Source: Bacteroidota bacterium
GTDB taxonomy: Bacteria > Bacteroidota > Ignavibacteria > Kapaibacteriales > NICIL-2
Length of the DNA stretch: 64,000 nt
Direction: 5' to 3'
NCBI GenBank assembly: GCA_019695345.1
Contig: JAIBAE010000006.1
Coordinates: 1 to 64,000 of the forward strand
The translations under genes were made by a program, and so were the position numbers. The stretch's first letter is position 1. Each line of letters starts with the position of its first letter. A model generated the notes under the pieces. It did no database searches. It was not told the DNA's origin and worked only from the letters and a program-made list of their open reading frames with translations. Below, one piece after another: positions 52,961 to 61,928 of the stretch.

Positions 52961-53031
52961 AGGAACTGTCCTGCAAGTGGGGGATAGATTGAGAACATGA
53001 GATTTGCTGCAGTCCTGCGGTAGCAAAAAAC
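52961..53031 (+). repeat. type I dispersed repeat, copy 17
   Basis: AGGAACTGTCCTGC at the left, GCTGCAGTCCTGCGGTAGC with an A-tract at the right, again with GTCCTGC at both ends. The A-tract is 91 bp ahead of the GT117 gene start. It is the only marked element in the 266-bp gap. Confidence 0.88.
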
Positions 53032-53121
53032 AAAAACTTAACAGAATTATGTAAGAATTAACCATACGTTTATTGTTCCTTTTGTAGATTGTAGCTTATT
53101 CGGTTTTTCATTTTATGGAAT

Positions 53122-56100
53122 ATGAAGCAATTTGCCTTTTTAAAGCATGGATTTGCCGTTGTTAGCTTACTTGTTTCGCTAATAACATACACGTTAACAG
53201 TACAACCAACCGTTCCGTTTTGGGATTGCGGTGAGTTTACTGCAGCTACCGTTGAACAACAGGTTCCGCACCCACCCGGCGCACCATTATTTTTAATGGT
53301 TGGCAAGTTGTTCCATTTACTTCCCATTGGCGACCCTGCTGTTCGCGTTAACATGGTTTCGGTTGTTGCAAGTGCAATAACTGTTTGGCTTTTGTATTAC
53401 ATTATCATCATGGCAATACAATGGCACAGAAAAACAGAGATTGATTCTGTTGGAGCAGCTATTACAGTATTTGGTTCGGCCTTAGTTGGTGCATTAGCGT
53501 TTACCTTTAGCGATACGTTTTGGTTCAATGCCGTTGAAAGCGAAGTGTATGCTTCCTCGTCGGTATTTGTTGCCATTGTAGTGTACCTGATGATGCGATG
53601 GAACGAAGTTGCAGACCAACCCGGGCATGAACGGTATTTATTACTACTTGCTTATTTACTTGGACTTTCAACCGGCGTACACCTTCTTAGTATTCTTGCG
53701 GTTTTCTCAATTGTCTTGATTGTGTATTTCAGAAGGTACTCAGTTACACCAATATCGTTTGCGGTAATGGGTGTTGCAGCATTGTTTACATTTTATATAG
53801 TGTATGTTGTAGTTGTTCAGACCTTTCCTGCGTTACTTGCCGGAAAACTTCCGTTTAAAAATGAAGCGTTGGAATATTCTGTAGAGAATTCTGATGTAGT
53901 TAGATTGTTAGGTTGGGGAACGATAATTATGGCGGCAATTGGTGCCGGTTATGGTTATCTAAAAAATATGAGAATTGTGGCGTTGGTGTGTTCATCGTTT
54001 GTGTTGATGTTTGTTGGTTACACAACGTACACTCACATTTTGGTTCGCTCTAATGCTAACCCGCCTATGAATGAGAACTCACCGAAAACCTTAGATGATC
54101 TTATTTCCTATTTAGGTCGCGACCAATATGGTAACGCCCCGACACTTTTACCCCGACGTTACAGCCAGGAAGGAAGATACCGCGAAGGCTATTTGAAACA
54201 TGGTAAGTGGAATCCACCGCCAATGAAAACGGTAATTTCCAAAGATGGGCAGTTATCGTATTCTGTTCCCGATTTAAAAGGGATGAAGTTAAACATGTCG
54301 GGAGAGATGGATTATTTATTTGATTACCAACTGAACCACATGTACTGGCGGTATTTTCTGTGGAATTTTGTTGGCAGGACAAGTGATATTCAGGACTCAC
54401 CTTCGTGGTCGTTTGCTACTAAACAAAAAGACGTTGACGAAATAAACTTTCAGAACGGCTATGCCGAACATTTTCCAATTAGGTTTTTCTACATTCCATT
54501 TTTGTTAGGGTTAATTGGCTTAATCTATCAATTCAAAAATGACCCCAAAATGGCATTGGTGATGTTCACCATGTTTTTAGTGATGGGGGTTGTAGCAGCA
54601 TTTGCACAAAACCAACAAGACCCTCAGCCACGCGAACGTGATTACTTCTATACTGGTTCGTTTATGGTGTGGTGCCTTTGGATTGGATATGGAATATATG
54701 CCTGTATAGATTGGGCTAAAGCAGTATCTAAACCAGCAATTGCAGGCGGTATTTTTGCATTAGGTATAGTTGCTATACCTGTAAACATGGGATATAACGG
54801 ATGGTTTATTCACAGCCGTGCCGGCAATTATGTTCCGTTCGATTACTCATACAACATACTACAAAGCTGTAAACCTAACGCCATCTTATTTACCAATGGC
54901 GATAACGATACTTTCCCGTTATGGTTGTTACAAGATGTGTATGGAGTGCGAAGAGATATACGCATTGTAAACCTAAGTTTAGGGAATACATTGTGGTACG
55001 TAAATCAGCTCAAGAATTATGAGCCGTGGGGAGCTAAAAAGATTCCTCTTTCTTTTAAAGATGAATCGCTGTTAGCAAAAGAATATTCCGCTGAAGCACT
55101 AAAGATAACCGTTGGTAAAGCAGAAAGTGTTTCTGTTGATATTTCTCCTGAAGTGTATAAAGAATTCACCAACGACCCTGCATTCATAGCACAAGGTAAA
55201 ATGAATTATACATATACCGGTATTCCTCGTGGTGAAGGTTATACATTTACAATAGCTCATCAACTTGTTAATGATATTATCAAACAAACAAAACTCGAAC
55301 GCCCAATCTATTTTTCTATGACATGTGGTTACCCCGGAGCTGATGTGTATGCCGGCTTGGGTAAATTCTGTATGTTGGATGGAATGGCATATAGAGTGTA
55401 TCCGTACGAAGTTGGCGGCGAGGGACAAAAGTTGAATGCCGATGTAATGGAGAAATCGTTATTGAATTGCGATAATACCGACGCGTACAGTACAACATTT
55501 AAGTATGGGTTTAAGATGCGAAATCTCAATAACCCAAATGTGTATTACGATGAACATCATCGCCGTTACATTGATAATTATCGCACGTTGTATATTAGGT
55601 ATGCCGATTCTCTGTTAACGGTAAATCAGAATGAGAAAGCAATTAAGATACTGGATGCAATGAATCAAACGTTGTCTACAAAGTTGTTTCCAATGACGTA
55701 TGCATTGGTATCGGATGTTGCAACAAGTTACAAACGTGCAGGTGCCGATAAACAGGCAAAAGAAATGGCAAGTATTGCTATAGCACAATGTAAACAGCTT
55801 GAAGCAAAACCGGAACTCAAAAAACAAGTTGCTCAGTTTGTTGATAGACTTCCGCCAACTGCGGTTATGGAACAAATGTATGAGCTAATGGGTGAGTTTG
55901 AAAATGCTCGTGGAGTAATTCGCGAGCAGATGAGAATGTATCCTAACGACCCAAGTATGGAAGTACGGTTGGTTGTAATTGACATTGATGAGTTGGTTGA
56001 GAAAAAGCAGATTACAAAAGCAATTGAGAAATGTGATGAATATATTGTGAAATTACAACAGAAGAACGACCCACGATATATTCAGACCATTACATCGTTC

Positions 56101-56172
56101 AAGATGAAAGCAGAAGACTTACGGAAACTTGCAGGAGTTTCATCTTCTGTTCCAAGCCGCGCCACACAGTAA
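53122..56172 (+). CDS. DUF2723/GT117 polytopic membrane glycosyltransferase, copy 1
   Basis: A 1016-aa integral membrane protein of family DUF2723 (GT117), a distant relative of protein O-mannosyltransferases. The N-terminal signature is TVPFWDCGEFTAATVEQQV with the acidic D-C-G-E-F pair, followed by PHPPGAPLFLMVGKLFHLLP. About 11-12 helices occupy residues 10-560, including the loop QNQQDPQPRERDYFYTGSFM. The C-terminal 450 residues are soluble, with a Rossmann-like NGDNDTFPLWLLQDVYG motif and TPR-like helices (about 840-1000). In Bacteroidota, GT117 proteins are implicated in protein O-glycosylation in the periplasm. It is followed 147 bp later by a close paralog. Confidence 0.88.
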   Translation: MKQFAFLKHGFAVVSLLVSLITYTLTVQPTVPFWDCGEFTAATVEQQVPHPPGAPLFLMVGKLFHLLPIGDPAVRVNMVSVVASAITVWLLYYIIIMAIQWHRKTEIDSVGAAITVFGSALVGALAFTFSDTFWFNAVESEVYASSSVFVAIVVYLMMRWNEVADQPGHERYLLLLAYLLGLSTGVHLLSILAVFSIVLIVYFRRYSVTPISFAVMGVAALFTFYIVYVVVVQTFPALLAGKLPFKNEALEYSVENSDVVRLLGWGTIIMAAIGAGYGYLKNMRIVALVCSSFVLMFVGYTTYTHILVRSNANPPMNENSPKTLDDLISYLGRDQYGNAPTLLPRRYSQEGRYREGYLKHGKWNPPPMKTVISKDGQLSYSVPDLKGMKLNMSGEMDYLFDYQLNHMYWRYFLWNFVGRTSDIQDSPSWSFATKQKDVDEINFQNGYAEHFPIRFFYIPFLLGLIGLIYQFKNDPKMALVMFTMFLVMGVVAAFAQNQQDPQPRERDYFYTGSFMVWCLWIGYGIYACIDWAKAVSKPAIAGGIFALGIVAIPVNMGYNGWFIHSRAGNYVPFDYSYNILQSCKPNAILFTNGDNDTFPLWLLQDVYGVRRDIRIVNLSLGNTLWYVNQLKNYEPWGAKKIPLSFKDESLLAKEYSAEALKITVGKAESVSVDISPEVYKEFTNDPAFIAQGKMNYTYTGIPRGEGYTFTIAHQLVNDIIKQTKLERPIYFSMTCGYPGADVYAGLGKFCMLDGMAYRVYPYEVGGEGQKLNADVMEKSLLNCDNTDAYSTTFKYGFKMRNLNNPNVYYDEHHRRYIDNYRTLYIRYADSLLTVNQNEKAIKILDAMNQTLSTKLFPMTYALVSDVATSYKRAGADKQAKEMASIAIAQCKQLEAKPELKKQVAQFVDRLPPTAVMEQMYELMGEFENARGVIREQMRMYPNDPSMEVRLVVIDIDELVEKKQITKAIEKCDEYIVKLQQKNDPRYIQTITSFKMKAEDLRKLAGVSSSVPSRATQ

Positions 56173-56214
56173 GGCATTATATCACCTCATGGTGCGGGAA
56201 GGAACCTTGCAAAA

Positions 56215-56283
56215 GGAACTGCGCCGCAATTGTGAGGGATAGTTAGTAAGATACGTTCGGTGCGGTCATGCGTTAGCAAAAAA
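56215..56283 (+). repeat. type I dispersed repeat, copy 18
   Basis: AGGAACTGCGCCGC at the left; GTTCGGTGCGGTCATGCG then TTAGC and A-tract at the right, 37 bp ahead of the second GT117 start, the closest spacing of any copy. Confidence 0.85.
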
Positions 56284-56319
56284 GTATTTTAATATTTATA
56301 GTTTAACTTGGTATTGTTT

Positions 56320-59300
56320 ATGGATACAAAAAATGTAAACAGGGTAGTAGCGGCGATAACGTTTGTAATATCGTTTACTACTTTTTACATGACGGTTCAG
56401 CCAACTGTGCCGTTTTGGGATTGCGGAGAGTTTACCTCTGCTACAGTAGAACAACAAGTGCCGCACCCACCGGGCGCGCCGTTGTTCTTGATGGTTGGAA
56501 AATTATTCCACATGCTTCCAATTGGTAACCCACAAGATTCTGGTTTCAGAATTAACTTGGTGTCGGTTGCTGCAAGTGCTTTTACAATTTTGTTGTTGTA
56601 TTTAACACTTGTGATGGTAATTAATGCCTTCCGCAAGAAACCATTGGAAACGATGGGTGATATGCTTGCTGTGTATGGTTCTGCATTTGTTGGTGCTATG
56701 GCATTTAACTTCAGTGATACATTTTGGTTTAACGGAGTTGAATCGGAGGTGTATGCTTCATCGTCGTTGTTTGTACAGATAGTTGTGTACTTAATGATGC
56801 GTTGGTGGGAAAAAGCTGACGAACCCGGGCATGAGAGATACTTGTTAATGATTGCGTATGTAATTGGTTTATCGGTAGGTGTTCACTTACTTTCAATTCT
56901 TGCAATTTTCTCTATTGTGTACTTGGTGTATTTTAGAAAGTATACTTTTAGCACAAAAGGGGTAGTGTTAGCTTCCGGATTCTCATTATTGGTATTTATA
57001 GTGATTTACAAAATCATTATCATGTCATTGCCATCGTTAATTGGTGGTAACCTACCCTTTAAGAATGAACTACACGAATATTATGTAGAGAACAGTGATG
57101 CTGTAACATTCCTAACATTTTTAGGTATTATAGGAGTGGTTGCAGGGATGATTTATGGATTTATGAAAAACCGTAAAATGCTTGCTTTAACCTGCACTTC
57201 TGTGGTATTTGTAATGCTTGGATTTACAACATATACACACATCATTTTGCGTTCGCAGGCTAACCCGCCTATGAATGAAAACATGCCTAAAACTTTAGAT
57301 GGACTTGTATCCTACATTGGTCGTGAACAATATGGTGAAGCACCAAATTGGCCACGCCGTTACGAAACACAGGACCAAGGTAAAATTAGAAAATATAAAG
57401 ATTATGGTAAGTGGAATCCACCGGTTGCTAAAGAGGTCAAACGCTTAAAGGATAATCAGTTCGTATCAATTGGCGTTCCCGATAAGCAGCCTATTTCAGG
57501 TGAATTAAGTTATTTATTCCGTTACCAAATTTACCAAATGTATGTTCGGTATTTCTTGTGGAATTTTGTTGGACGTTCAAGCGACTTACAAGATTCAGAT
57601 TATACATTCCTTTCTAAGGGTGAATCGGAAATTCGAAACTTTAACAGCGGATATAAAGACTGGTTCCCAATCCGATTCTGGGCATTACCATTTATCTTTG
57701 GTTTAATTGGATTTATATTCCATGTATCCAGAGACCCGAAAAATTGGTGGGTATATTTGGTGATGTTCCTGATGATGGGTGTGTTAGCCGCAATGCAGCA
57801 GAATCAACAAAATCCACAACCACGTGAACGTGATTACTTTTACGCGGGCTCGTTTATGGTGTGGTGTCTGTGGATAGGAATTGGTGTGTATGCAATCATA
57901 GATTTCTTACGCGAGAAAACACAAAATGCCGCTATTGGTGGCGCAGTTGTGTTAGGTTCGTTAGCGTTAGTTCCTGTGAACATGGCATACGGCGGCTGGA
58001 ACTTGCACAGCCGTGCAGGCAACTACTTGCCATTTGATTACTCGTATAACATTTTACAGAGTGTAGAAAAAGATGCTATCCTCTTTACTAATGGCGATAA
58101 TGATACATTCCCTGTATGGTACCTACAAGATGTTGCGGGTATACGCCGCGATGTTCGCGTTGTAAACCTAAGTTTAGGGAATACATTGTGGTATATAGAC
58201 CAATTAAAAAATCAAGAACCTTGGGGTGCCAAAAAGATTCCTCTCTCATTTAAAGATGAATCTTTACAAGTAAGCGAAAACGATGAAAATGCCTTGGGGT
58301 ATAATGTTGGGTACGAACAGAATATAAGCATCCCAATTGATGCTAACATTATGCGTAAATATACCAATGATTCGGCTGTTATTAACAAAGGCACTATGGA
58401 TTTTGTGTTTACCGGACATTCATATCAACGTGATAAAGATGACAAACAAATGTATCTGTTCCAGGTTCAGGATAAATTGATACTTGATATTTTACAACAA
58501 GTAAAGTTTACACGTCCAATTTACTTCTCAACAACATCTGGATATCCCGGTAGTGAAACATTTGTGGGATTATCGGACTTCTTGCGTTTAGAAGGTATGG
58601 CTTATAGAATTTTACCTGTTCGCCAGACATCTTCAGTTATGGGAATGCCAATCAACGAATCCGTAATGAACCAATGTTTGATGAATAATGTTGAAGGAAC
58701 AACAGCGTATCCTGAACCACACTATGGCTTTAAGTTCCGCAACCTGAATGATGTTGGTGTCTATTACGATGAACATCACCGTAACTACTTGGATTCGTAT
58801 CGTAGAATTTTCTTGCAATATGCAGCATACTTGTATCAAGAGAAAAACAACACCAATATGTGTGTGAAAGTATTGGATAAATTGAATGAGGTTGTTTCAC
58901 CACGTCAGTTCCCAATTAATTACACCGATCTCTTAAACATTGCAGATTTGTATAATTCATGTGGAAAGAGAGAACAAGCTAAAAAGTTTGCTACCTTATT
59001 GGTTGAGCGTACAAACATATTGTTATCCGATAAGAAAAAAGCAGCGTTTGAAAACGGAACCGACAGACCGTATTTCCATCCAGCTTTGTATCAAAGTGAC
59101 GGGTATGCATTACTTGGTGATGCACAAAATGCAAAGTCATCACTCGAGCGATATATGCAAGAAGTTGGTAACGACCTCCGCGCTAAATATCGTATGGATG
59201 CAATAGATGTCCGAGTTAAGGCTGCCAAAGGTAATTACACCGAGGCACTTGCCGAGGCAGAAGCGTTAATGGGTAAATATCAATCCGACCCACAGTTAAT

Positions 59301-59370
59301 TCAAGCTGCAGGTGAGGTTTCTAAATTGGTTCACGATATTCGTAACCAAATGGGTAAACCTATGCCATAA
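56320..59370 (+). CDS. DUF2723/GT117 polytopic membrane glycosyltransferase, copy 2
   Basis: A 1016-aa paralog of the preceding protein with the same layout: TVPFWDCGEFTSATVEQQV, PHPPGAPLFLMVGKLFHMLP, NQQNPQPRERDYFYAGSFMV, the soluble NGDNDTFPVWYLQDVAG, and a TPR-like C-terminus ending QMGKPMP. ATG 56320 is used. Blocks of near identity around the motifs with variable loops point to an old tandem duplication with functional divergence, not a recent copy. A terminator follows. Likely co-regulated with copy 1, but a repeat between them supplies separate upstream DNA. Confidence 0.88.
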   Translation: MDTKNVNRVVAAITFVISFTTFYMTVQPTVPFWDCGEFTSATVEQQVPHPPGAPLFLMVGKLFHMLPIGNPQDSGFRINLVSVAASAFTILLLYLTLVMVINAFRKKPLETMGDMLAVYGSAFVGAMAFNFSDTFWFNGVESEVYASSSLFVQIVVYLMMRWWEKADEPGHERYLLMIAYVIGLSVGVHLLSILAIFSIVYLVYFRKYTFSTKGVVLASGFSLLVFIVIYKIIIMSLPSLIGGNLPFKNELHEYYVENSDAVTFLTFLGIIGVVAGMIYGFMKNRKMLALTCTSVVFVMLGFTTYTHIILRSQANPPMNENMPKTLDGLVSYIGREQYGEAPNWPRRYETQDQGKIRKYKDYGKWNPPVAKEVKRLKDNQFVSIGVPDKQPISGELSYLFRYQIYQMYVRYFLWNFVGRSSDLQDSDYTFLSKGESEIRNFNSGYKDWFPIRFWALPFIFGLIGFIFHVSRDPKNWWVYLVMFLMMGVLAAMQQNQQNPQPRERDYFYAGSFMVWCLWIGIGVYAIIDFLREKTQNAAIGGAVVLGSLALVPVNMAYGGWNLHSRAGNYLPFDYSYNILQSVEKDAILFTNGDNDTFPVWYLQDVAGIRRDVRVVNLSLGNTLWYIDQLKNQEPWGAKKIPLSFKDESLQVSENDENALGYNVGYEQNISIPIDANIMRKYTNDSAVINKGTMDFVFTGHSYQRDKDDKQMYLFQVQDKLILDILQQVKFTRPIYFSTTSGYPGSETFVGLSDFLRLEGMAYRILPVRQTSSVMGMPINESVMNQCLMNNVEGTTAYPEPHYGFKFRNLNDVGVYYDEHHRNYLDSYRRIFLQYAAYLYQEKNNTNMCVKVLDKLNEVVSPRQFPINYTDLLNIADLYNSCGKREQAKKFATLLVERTNILLSDKKKAAFENGTDRPYFHPALYQSDGYALLGDAQNAKSSLERYMQEVGNDLRAKYRMDAIDVRVKAAKGNYTEALAEAEALMGKYQSDPQLIQAAGEVSKLVHDIRNQMGKPMP

Positions 59371-59390
59371 TGTTGGGTTAGTGTTTTTGT

Positions 59391-59422
59391 AAGACCCTGA
59401 CTTCGGTTGGGGTCTTTTTTTT
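59391..59422 (+). terminator. terminator behind the second GT117 gene
   Basis: AAGACCC pairs with GGGGTCTT over a loop containing CTTCGG, followed by a run of T shared with the next repeat. Confidence 0.88.
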
Positions 59423-59479
59423 GTGCCAAGCGCACCAATCGTCAATTTCCCAATTCCTGTTATCTTGCGGGAGAGTTCC
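59415..59479 (-). repeat. type I dispersed repeat, copy 19
   Basis: TTTTTTTTGTGCCAAGCGCACC at the T-rich end (first half diverged) and TTGCGGGAGAGTTCC at the far end. The T-run is also the tail of the terminator. Confidence 0.7.
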
Positions 59480-59511
59480 ATAATCAACAATACACCCTTT
59501 ATCATTTACGA

Positions 59512-60210
59512 GTGTTAGTATCTATAATCATACCTGCATACAACGAAGCAGAACGAATTAGTTCATCGCTCGATAAAGCGTTGGAATATCTTGCTAAGCA
59601 AGAATATTCTTGGGAGGTGATTGTTGTTGACGACGGATCGAATGATGACACAGTACGTGTTGTTAAACATTATGCTCCTAACGTTACTGTTATTGAACAA
59701 CCACGAAATCTTGGAAAAGGTGCAGCAGTCCGTACCGGTATACTTGCTGCAAAAGGAGATTATCGCATCTTCACCGATGCAGATTTTTCTACACCAATTT
59801 ATGAGTTAGAAAAACTTTTGCCTAAACTTCAAAACGGCGTTGATGTGTGCATTGGAAGCCGCCGTGTTGACCCAAGCATGGTAAAAGTGCATCAGCCCTG
59901 GTACAGGGAGATAATTGGGGTAATTGGGAACAAGATTATACAAACCTTGTTGTTCAGCGGGATTGAAGACACTCAATGTGGTTTTAAAGGTCTAACAGCA
60001 AAAGCCGCAACAAAGTTATTCTCAACTATGAAAGTTGATGGGTTTGGCTTTGATGTAGAATTGTTGTTTTTGGCTAAACGTGCAAATTTCTCTATTGTTC
60101 AGGTTCCTGTAGAATGGTACAACGACGAACGTTCCCGCTTGAATCCCATTCGCGATTCCATCCGCACGTTTCTGGAAGTACTTTCCATTAAACGACTTCA
60201 CAAAATATAG
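59512..60210 (+). CDS. GT2 polyprenyl/dolichyl-phosphate glycosyltransferase
   Basis: A 232-aa family 2 glycosyltransferase of the DPM1/ALG5 type, which moves a sugar from a nucleotide donor to polyprenyl phosphate on the cytoplasmic face. GTG 59512 is chosen, giving SIIIPAYNEAERI at the start; an earlier frame would run through a dispersed repeat. Motifs are VVDDGSNDDT (about 38-47), NLGKGAAVRTGI, and TDADFSTP, and a late DTQCGFKGLTAKAA matches the ALG5/DPM1 group. The C-terminus lacks the extra membrane helices of GtrB. It lies directly behind the two GT117 genes and so may provide their lipid-linked sugar donor. Confidence 0.85.
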   Translation: MLVSIIIPAYNEAERISSSLDKALEYLAKQEYSWEVIVVDDGSNDDTVRVVKHYAPNVTVIEQPRNLGKGAAVRTGILAAKGDYRIFTDADFSTPIYELEKLLPKLQNGVDVCIGSRRVDPSMVKVHQPWYREIIGVIGNKIIQTLLFSGIEDTQCGFKGLTAKAATKLFSTMKVDGFGFDVELLFLAKRANFSIVQVPVEWYNDERSRLNPIRDSIRTFLEVLSIKRLHKI

Positions 60211-60231
60211 CGATAAGCGTTGTGGAGTAAT

Positions 60232-60297
60232 ATCGTTCTCTCCGGCAAGCTACGGGGCTGACTTTTGCAATTGTTCGGTGCCGTCTGGCACAAAAGA
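60232..60297 (+). repeat. type I dispersed repeat, copy 20
   Basis: CGTTCTCTCCGGC at the left, GTTCGGTGCCGTCTGGC with ACAAAAGAA at the right (last motif diverged), 94 bp ahead of nuoJ. Confidence 0.75.
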
Positions 60298-60390
60298 ATA
60301 TTCCTGTAAATAACTCATCTGAATAACTTCCGTTTTTCCTATTTTCGCACTACTAATTTTATCCGTACGAGATTTTTAGGGGAGCTAACA

Positions 60391-60903
60391 GTGTCGCTTC
60401 AGGTTATAATGTTTATGATTTTAGGTGTTGGTGCAATTGTTACTGCATTGGGTACTATTACCCGCAGAAATCCGGTTGCATCGGCAATGAATCTTGTTGC
60501 ACATTTCTTTATGCTATCGGGATTATACTTAACACTACAGGCACAGTTTGTGGCTGTTGTTCAGGTGTTGGTATATGCGGGCGCAATTATGGTTCTTGTT
60601 GTATTTGTTATCATGTTGCTGAATGTTGGGAAAGAAGAAGCACATCACGAGAGTTTTACCATACGTAAAGTATTAGGGCTTGTGTTTGCAGGTGCAATTG
60701 TTGTTCAGATGTTAGCTATATACTTAGGTTCATCGCCATCTGCAATGAGCCAATTATCAAGCAAATCGCTCACCTTAGGTGCAACTGAATCAATTGGAAC
60801 AGTACTATTTAATCAGTATTTATTCCCGTTTGAGGTAATATCGTTATTGTTGTTATCGGCACTGATTGGTGCAGTAATTCTGGCTAAACGAAAAGTTGAC
60901 TAA
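60391..60903 (+). CDS. nuoJ: NADH-quinone oxidoreductase subunit J
   Basis: A 170-aa inner-membrane subunit of complex I. It starts at GTG 60391 preceded by AGGGGAGC. Five helices are visible, including the hallmark VLVYAGAIMVLVVFVIMLLNVG with the pi-bulge helix that takes part in proton coupling. The first segment is IMFMILGVGAIVTALGTI. The last helix ends LIGAVILAKRKVD. nuoK follows 17 bp later. The other nuo genes are not in the window on either side. Confidence 0.95.
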   Translation: MSLQVIMFMILGVGAIVTALGTITRRNPVASAMNLVAHFFMLSGLYLTLQAQFVAVVQVLVYAGAIMVLVVFVIMLLNVGKEEAHHESFTIRKVLGLVFAGAIVVQMLAIYLGSSPSAMSQLSSKSLTLGATESIGTVLFNQYLFPFEVISLLLLSALIGAVILAKRKVD

Positions 60904-60920
60904 TTAAATAAAACACTACT

Positions 60921-61235
60921 ATGAATTTACAATCAGTACCCATAGAATGGTATTTATCACTTTCGGCAGTGTTGTTTACCATTGGCGTTATTGGCGTTGT
61001 AACTCGCCGCAATGCTATTATCATCTTCATGTCAATCGAACTTATGCTCAATGCAGTTAACCTTACTTTTGTTAGCTTCGCACAGTTTCTTGGCGATAGT
61101 GCAGGACAAATGTTTGTGTTCTTTGTAATGGCAGTTGCAGCTGCAGAAGCTGCTGTAGGTTTGGCAATTGTGTTGGCATTATTCCGTAATAAACAAACGG
61201 TGTATGTTGACCAAGTAAATGTTATGAAGTGGTAA
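60921..61235 (+). CDS. nuoK: NADH-quinone oxidoreductase subunit K
   Basis: A 104-aa three-helix complex I subunit. It contains the conserved glutamates of the proton channel: E in [15 protein letters not shown] (helix 2) and in [16 protein letters not shown] (helix 3). The start at 60921 follows nuoJ by 17 bp. A terminator lies 30 bp after the stop, so nuoL, nuoM and nuoN are not co-transcribed, and this is a two-gene piece of a split nuo locus. Confidence 0.95.
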   Translation: MNLQSVPIEWYLSLSAVLFTIGVIGVVTRRNAIIIFMSIELMLNAVNLTFVSFAQFLGDSAGQMFVFFVMAVAAAEAAVGLAIVLALFRNKQTVYVDQVNVMKW

Positions 61236-61264
61236 TTATTTAACTTCTTTGTGTAAGTAATTTG

Positions 61265-61300
61265 ACTCCTGAATGTAGTAATCGTTCAGGAGTTTTTTTT
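61265..61300 (+). terminator. terminator of nuoJK
   Basis: ACTCCTGAA pairs with TTCAGGAGT, followed by seven or more T. Confidence 0.92.
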
Positions 61301-61373
61301 ATGCTATCGCAGCCTCACCGTCTCTTCCGGTAAGCATTACCTCCAGCAGCGGGAGAGTTCCTTCAGCAATAAC
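61299..61373 (-). repeat. type I dispersed repeat, copy 21
   Basis: TTATGCTATCGCAGCCTCACC directly behind the terminator; far end GCAGCGGGAGAGTTCC. Its far end is about 7 bp from the stop of ruvC. Confidence 0.75.
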
Positions 61374-61379
61374 GTACGG

Positions 61380-61928
61380 TTATCGTCGCTTGACTACTTT
61401 AGAAGGATTATCGGCAATAAATTCTTTCCACGACCTTGATTGTTTAGTAGCTTCGGGGTTACGCTTTAAAGCGTGGGTAATGGCAACAGCCAATGCATCA
61501 GTTGCATCAAAGAACTCCGGAGTTTCCTGAATCTTTAACATCGAGCGTACCATAAATTGTACTTGCTCTTTACTTGCATGTCCCTTGCCGGTAACACTCC
61601 GCTTTACTTCATTTGCAGAATATTCTGCCACTGGTACCTGCCTAAGTGTAGCGGCCAACATTGCAACACCTCTGGCTTGCGATAGCTTCATTAACGATTG
61701 CGCATTTTTAGCAAAGAAAACCTGCTCCAAGGCAGATTCATCCGGCTTTGTCCGTTCTATAACCTGAGTTAACCGTGTGAAGATTGCTTCTAACCTACGA
61801 GGTATTTCCGGGAATTGTTTTTTTGCTTCTACAACACCGTATTCCACTAAGGTTAGTGCATTACCTTTTCGTTCAATTACGCCATATCCACATACAATCG
61901 AGCCGGGGTCAATTCCAAGTATAATCAT
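61380..61928 (-). CDS. ruvC: Holliday junction resolvase RuvC
   Basis: A 182-aa dimeric nuclease that resolves Holliday junctions with RuvAB. The catalytic acids are D7 (ILGIDPGSIVCGYGVIE), E66 or nearby in ALEQVFFAKNAQSLMKL, and the last pair in FFDATDALAVAITHAL. The start at 61928 overlaps the stop of the upstream helicase gene by 4 bp (TCAT/ATGA), so they are translated together. The C-terminal basic tail (SWKEFIADNPSKVVKRR) is a little longer than in E. coli. Confidence 0.95.
   Translation of the reverse strand: MIILGIDPGSIVCGYGVIERKGNALTLVEYGVVEAKKQFPEIPRRLEAIFTRLTQVIERTKPDESALEQVFFAKNAQSLMKLSQARGVAMLAATLRQVPVAEYSANEVKRSVTGKGHASKEQVQFMVRSMLKIQETPEFFDATDALAVAITHALKRNPEATKQSRSWKEFIADNPSKVVKRR

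Noticed and set aside
53122-59370. The two GT117 genes as an assembly duplication
   Set aside because: They share motifs but differ throughout their loops and C-termini and have distinct upstream sequences, so they are true paralogs.
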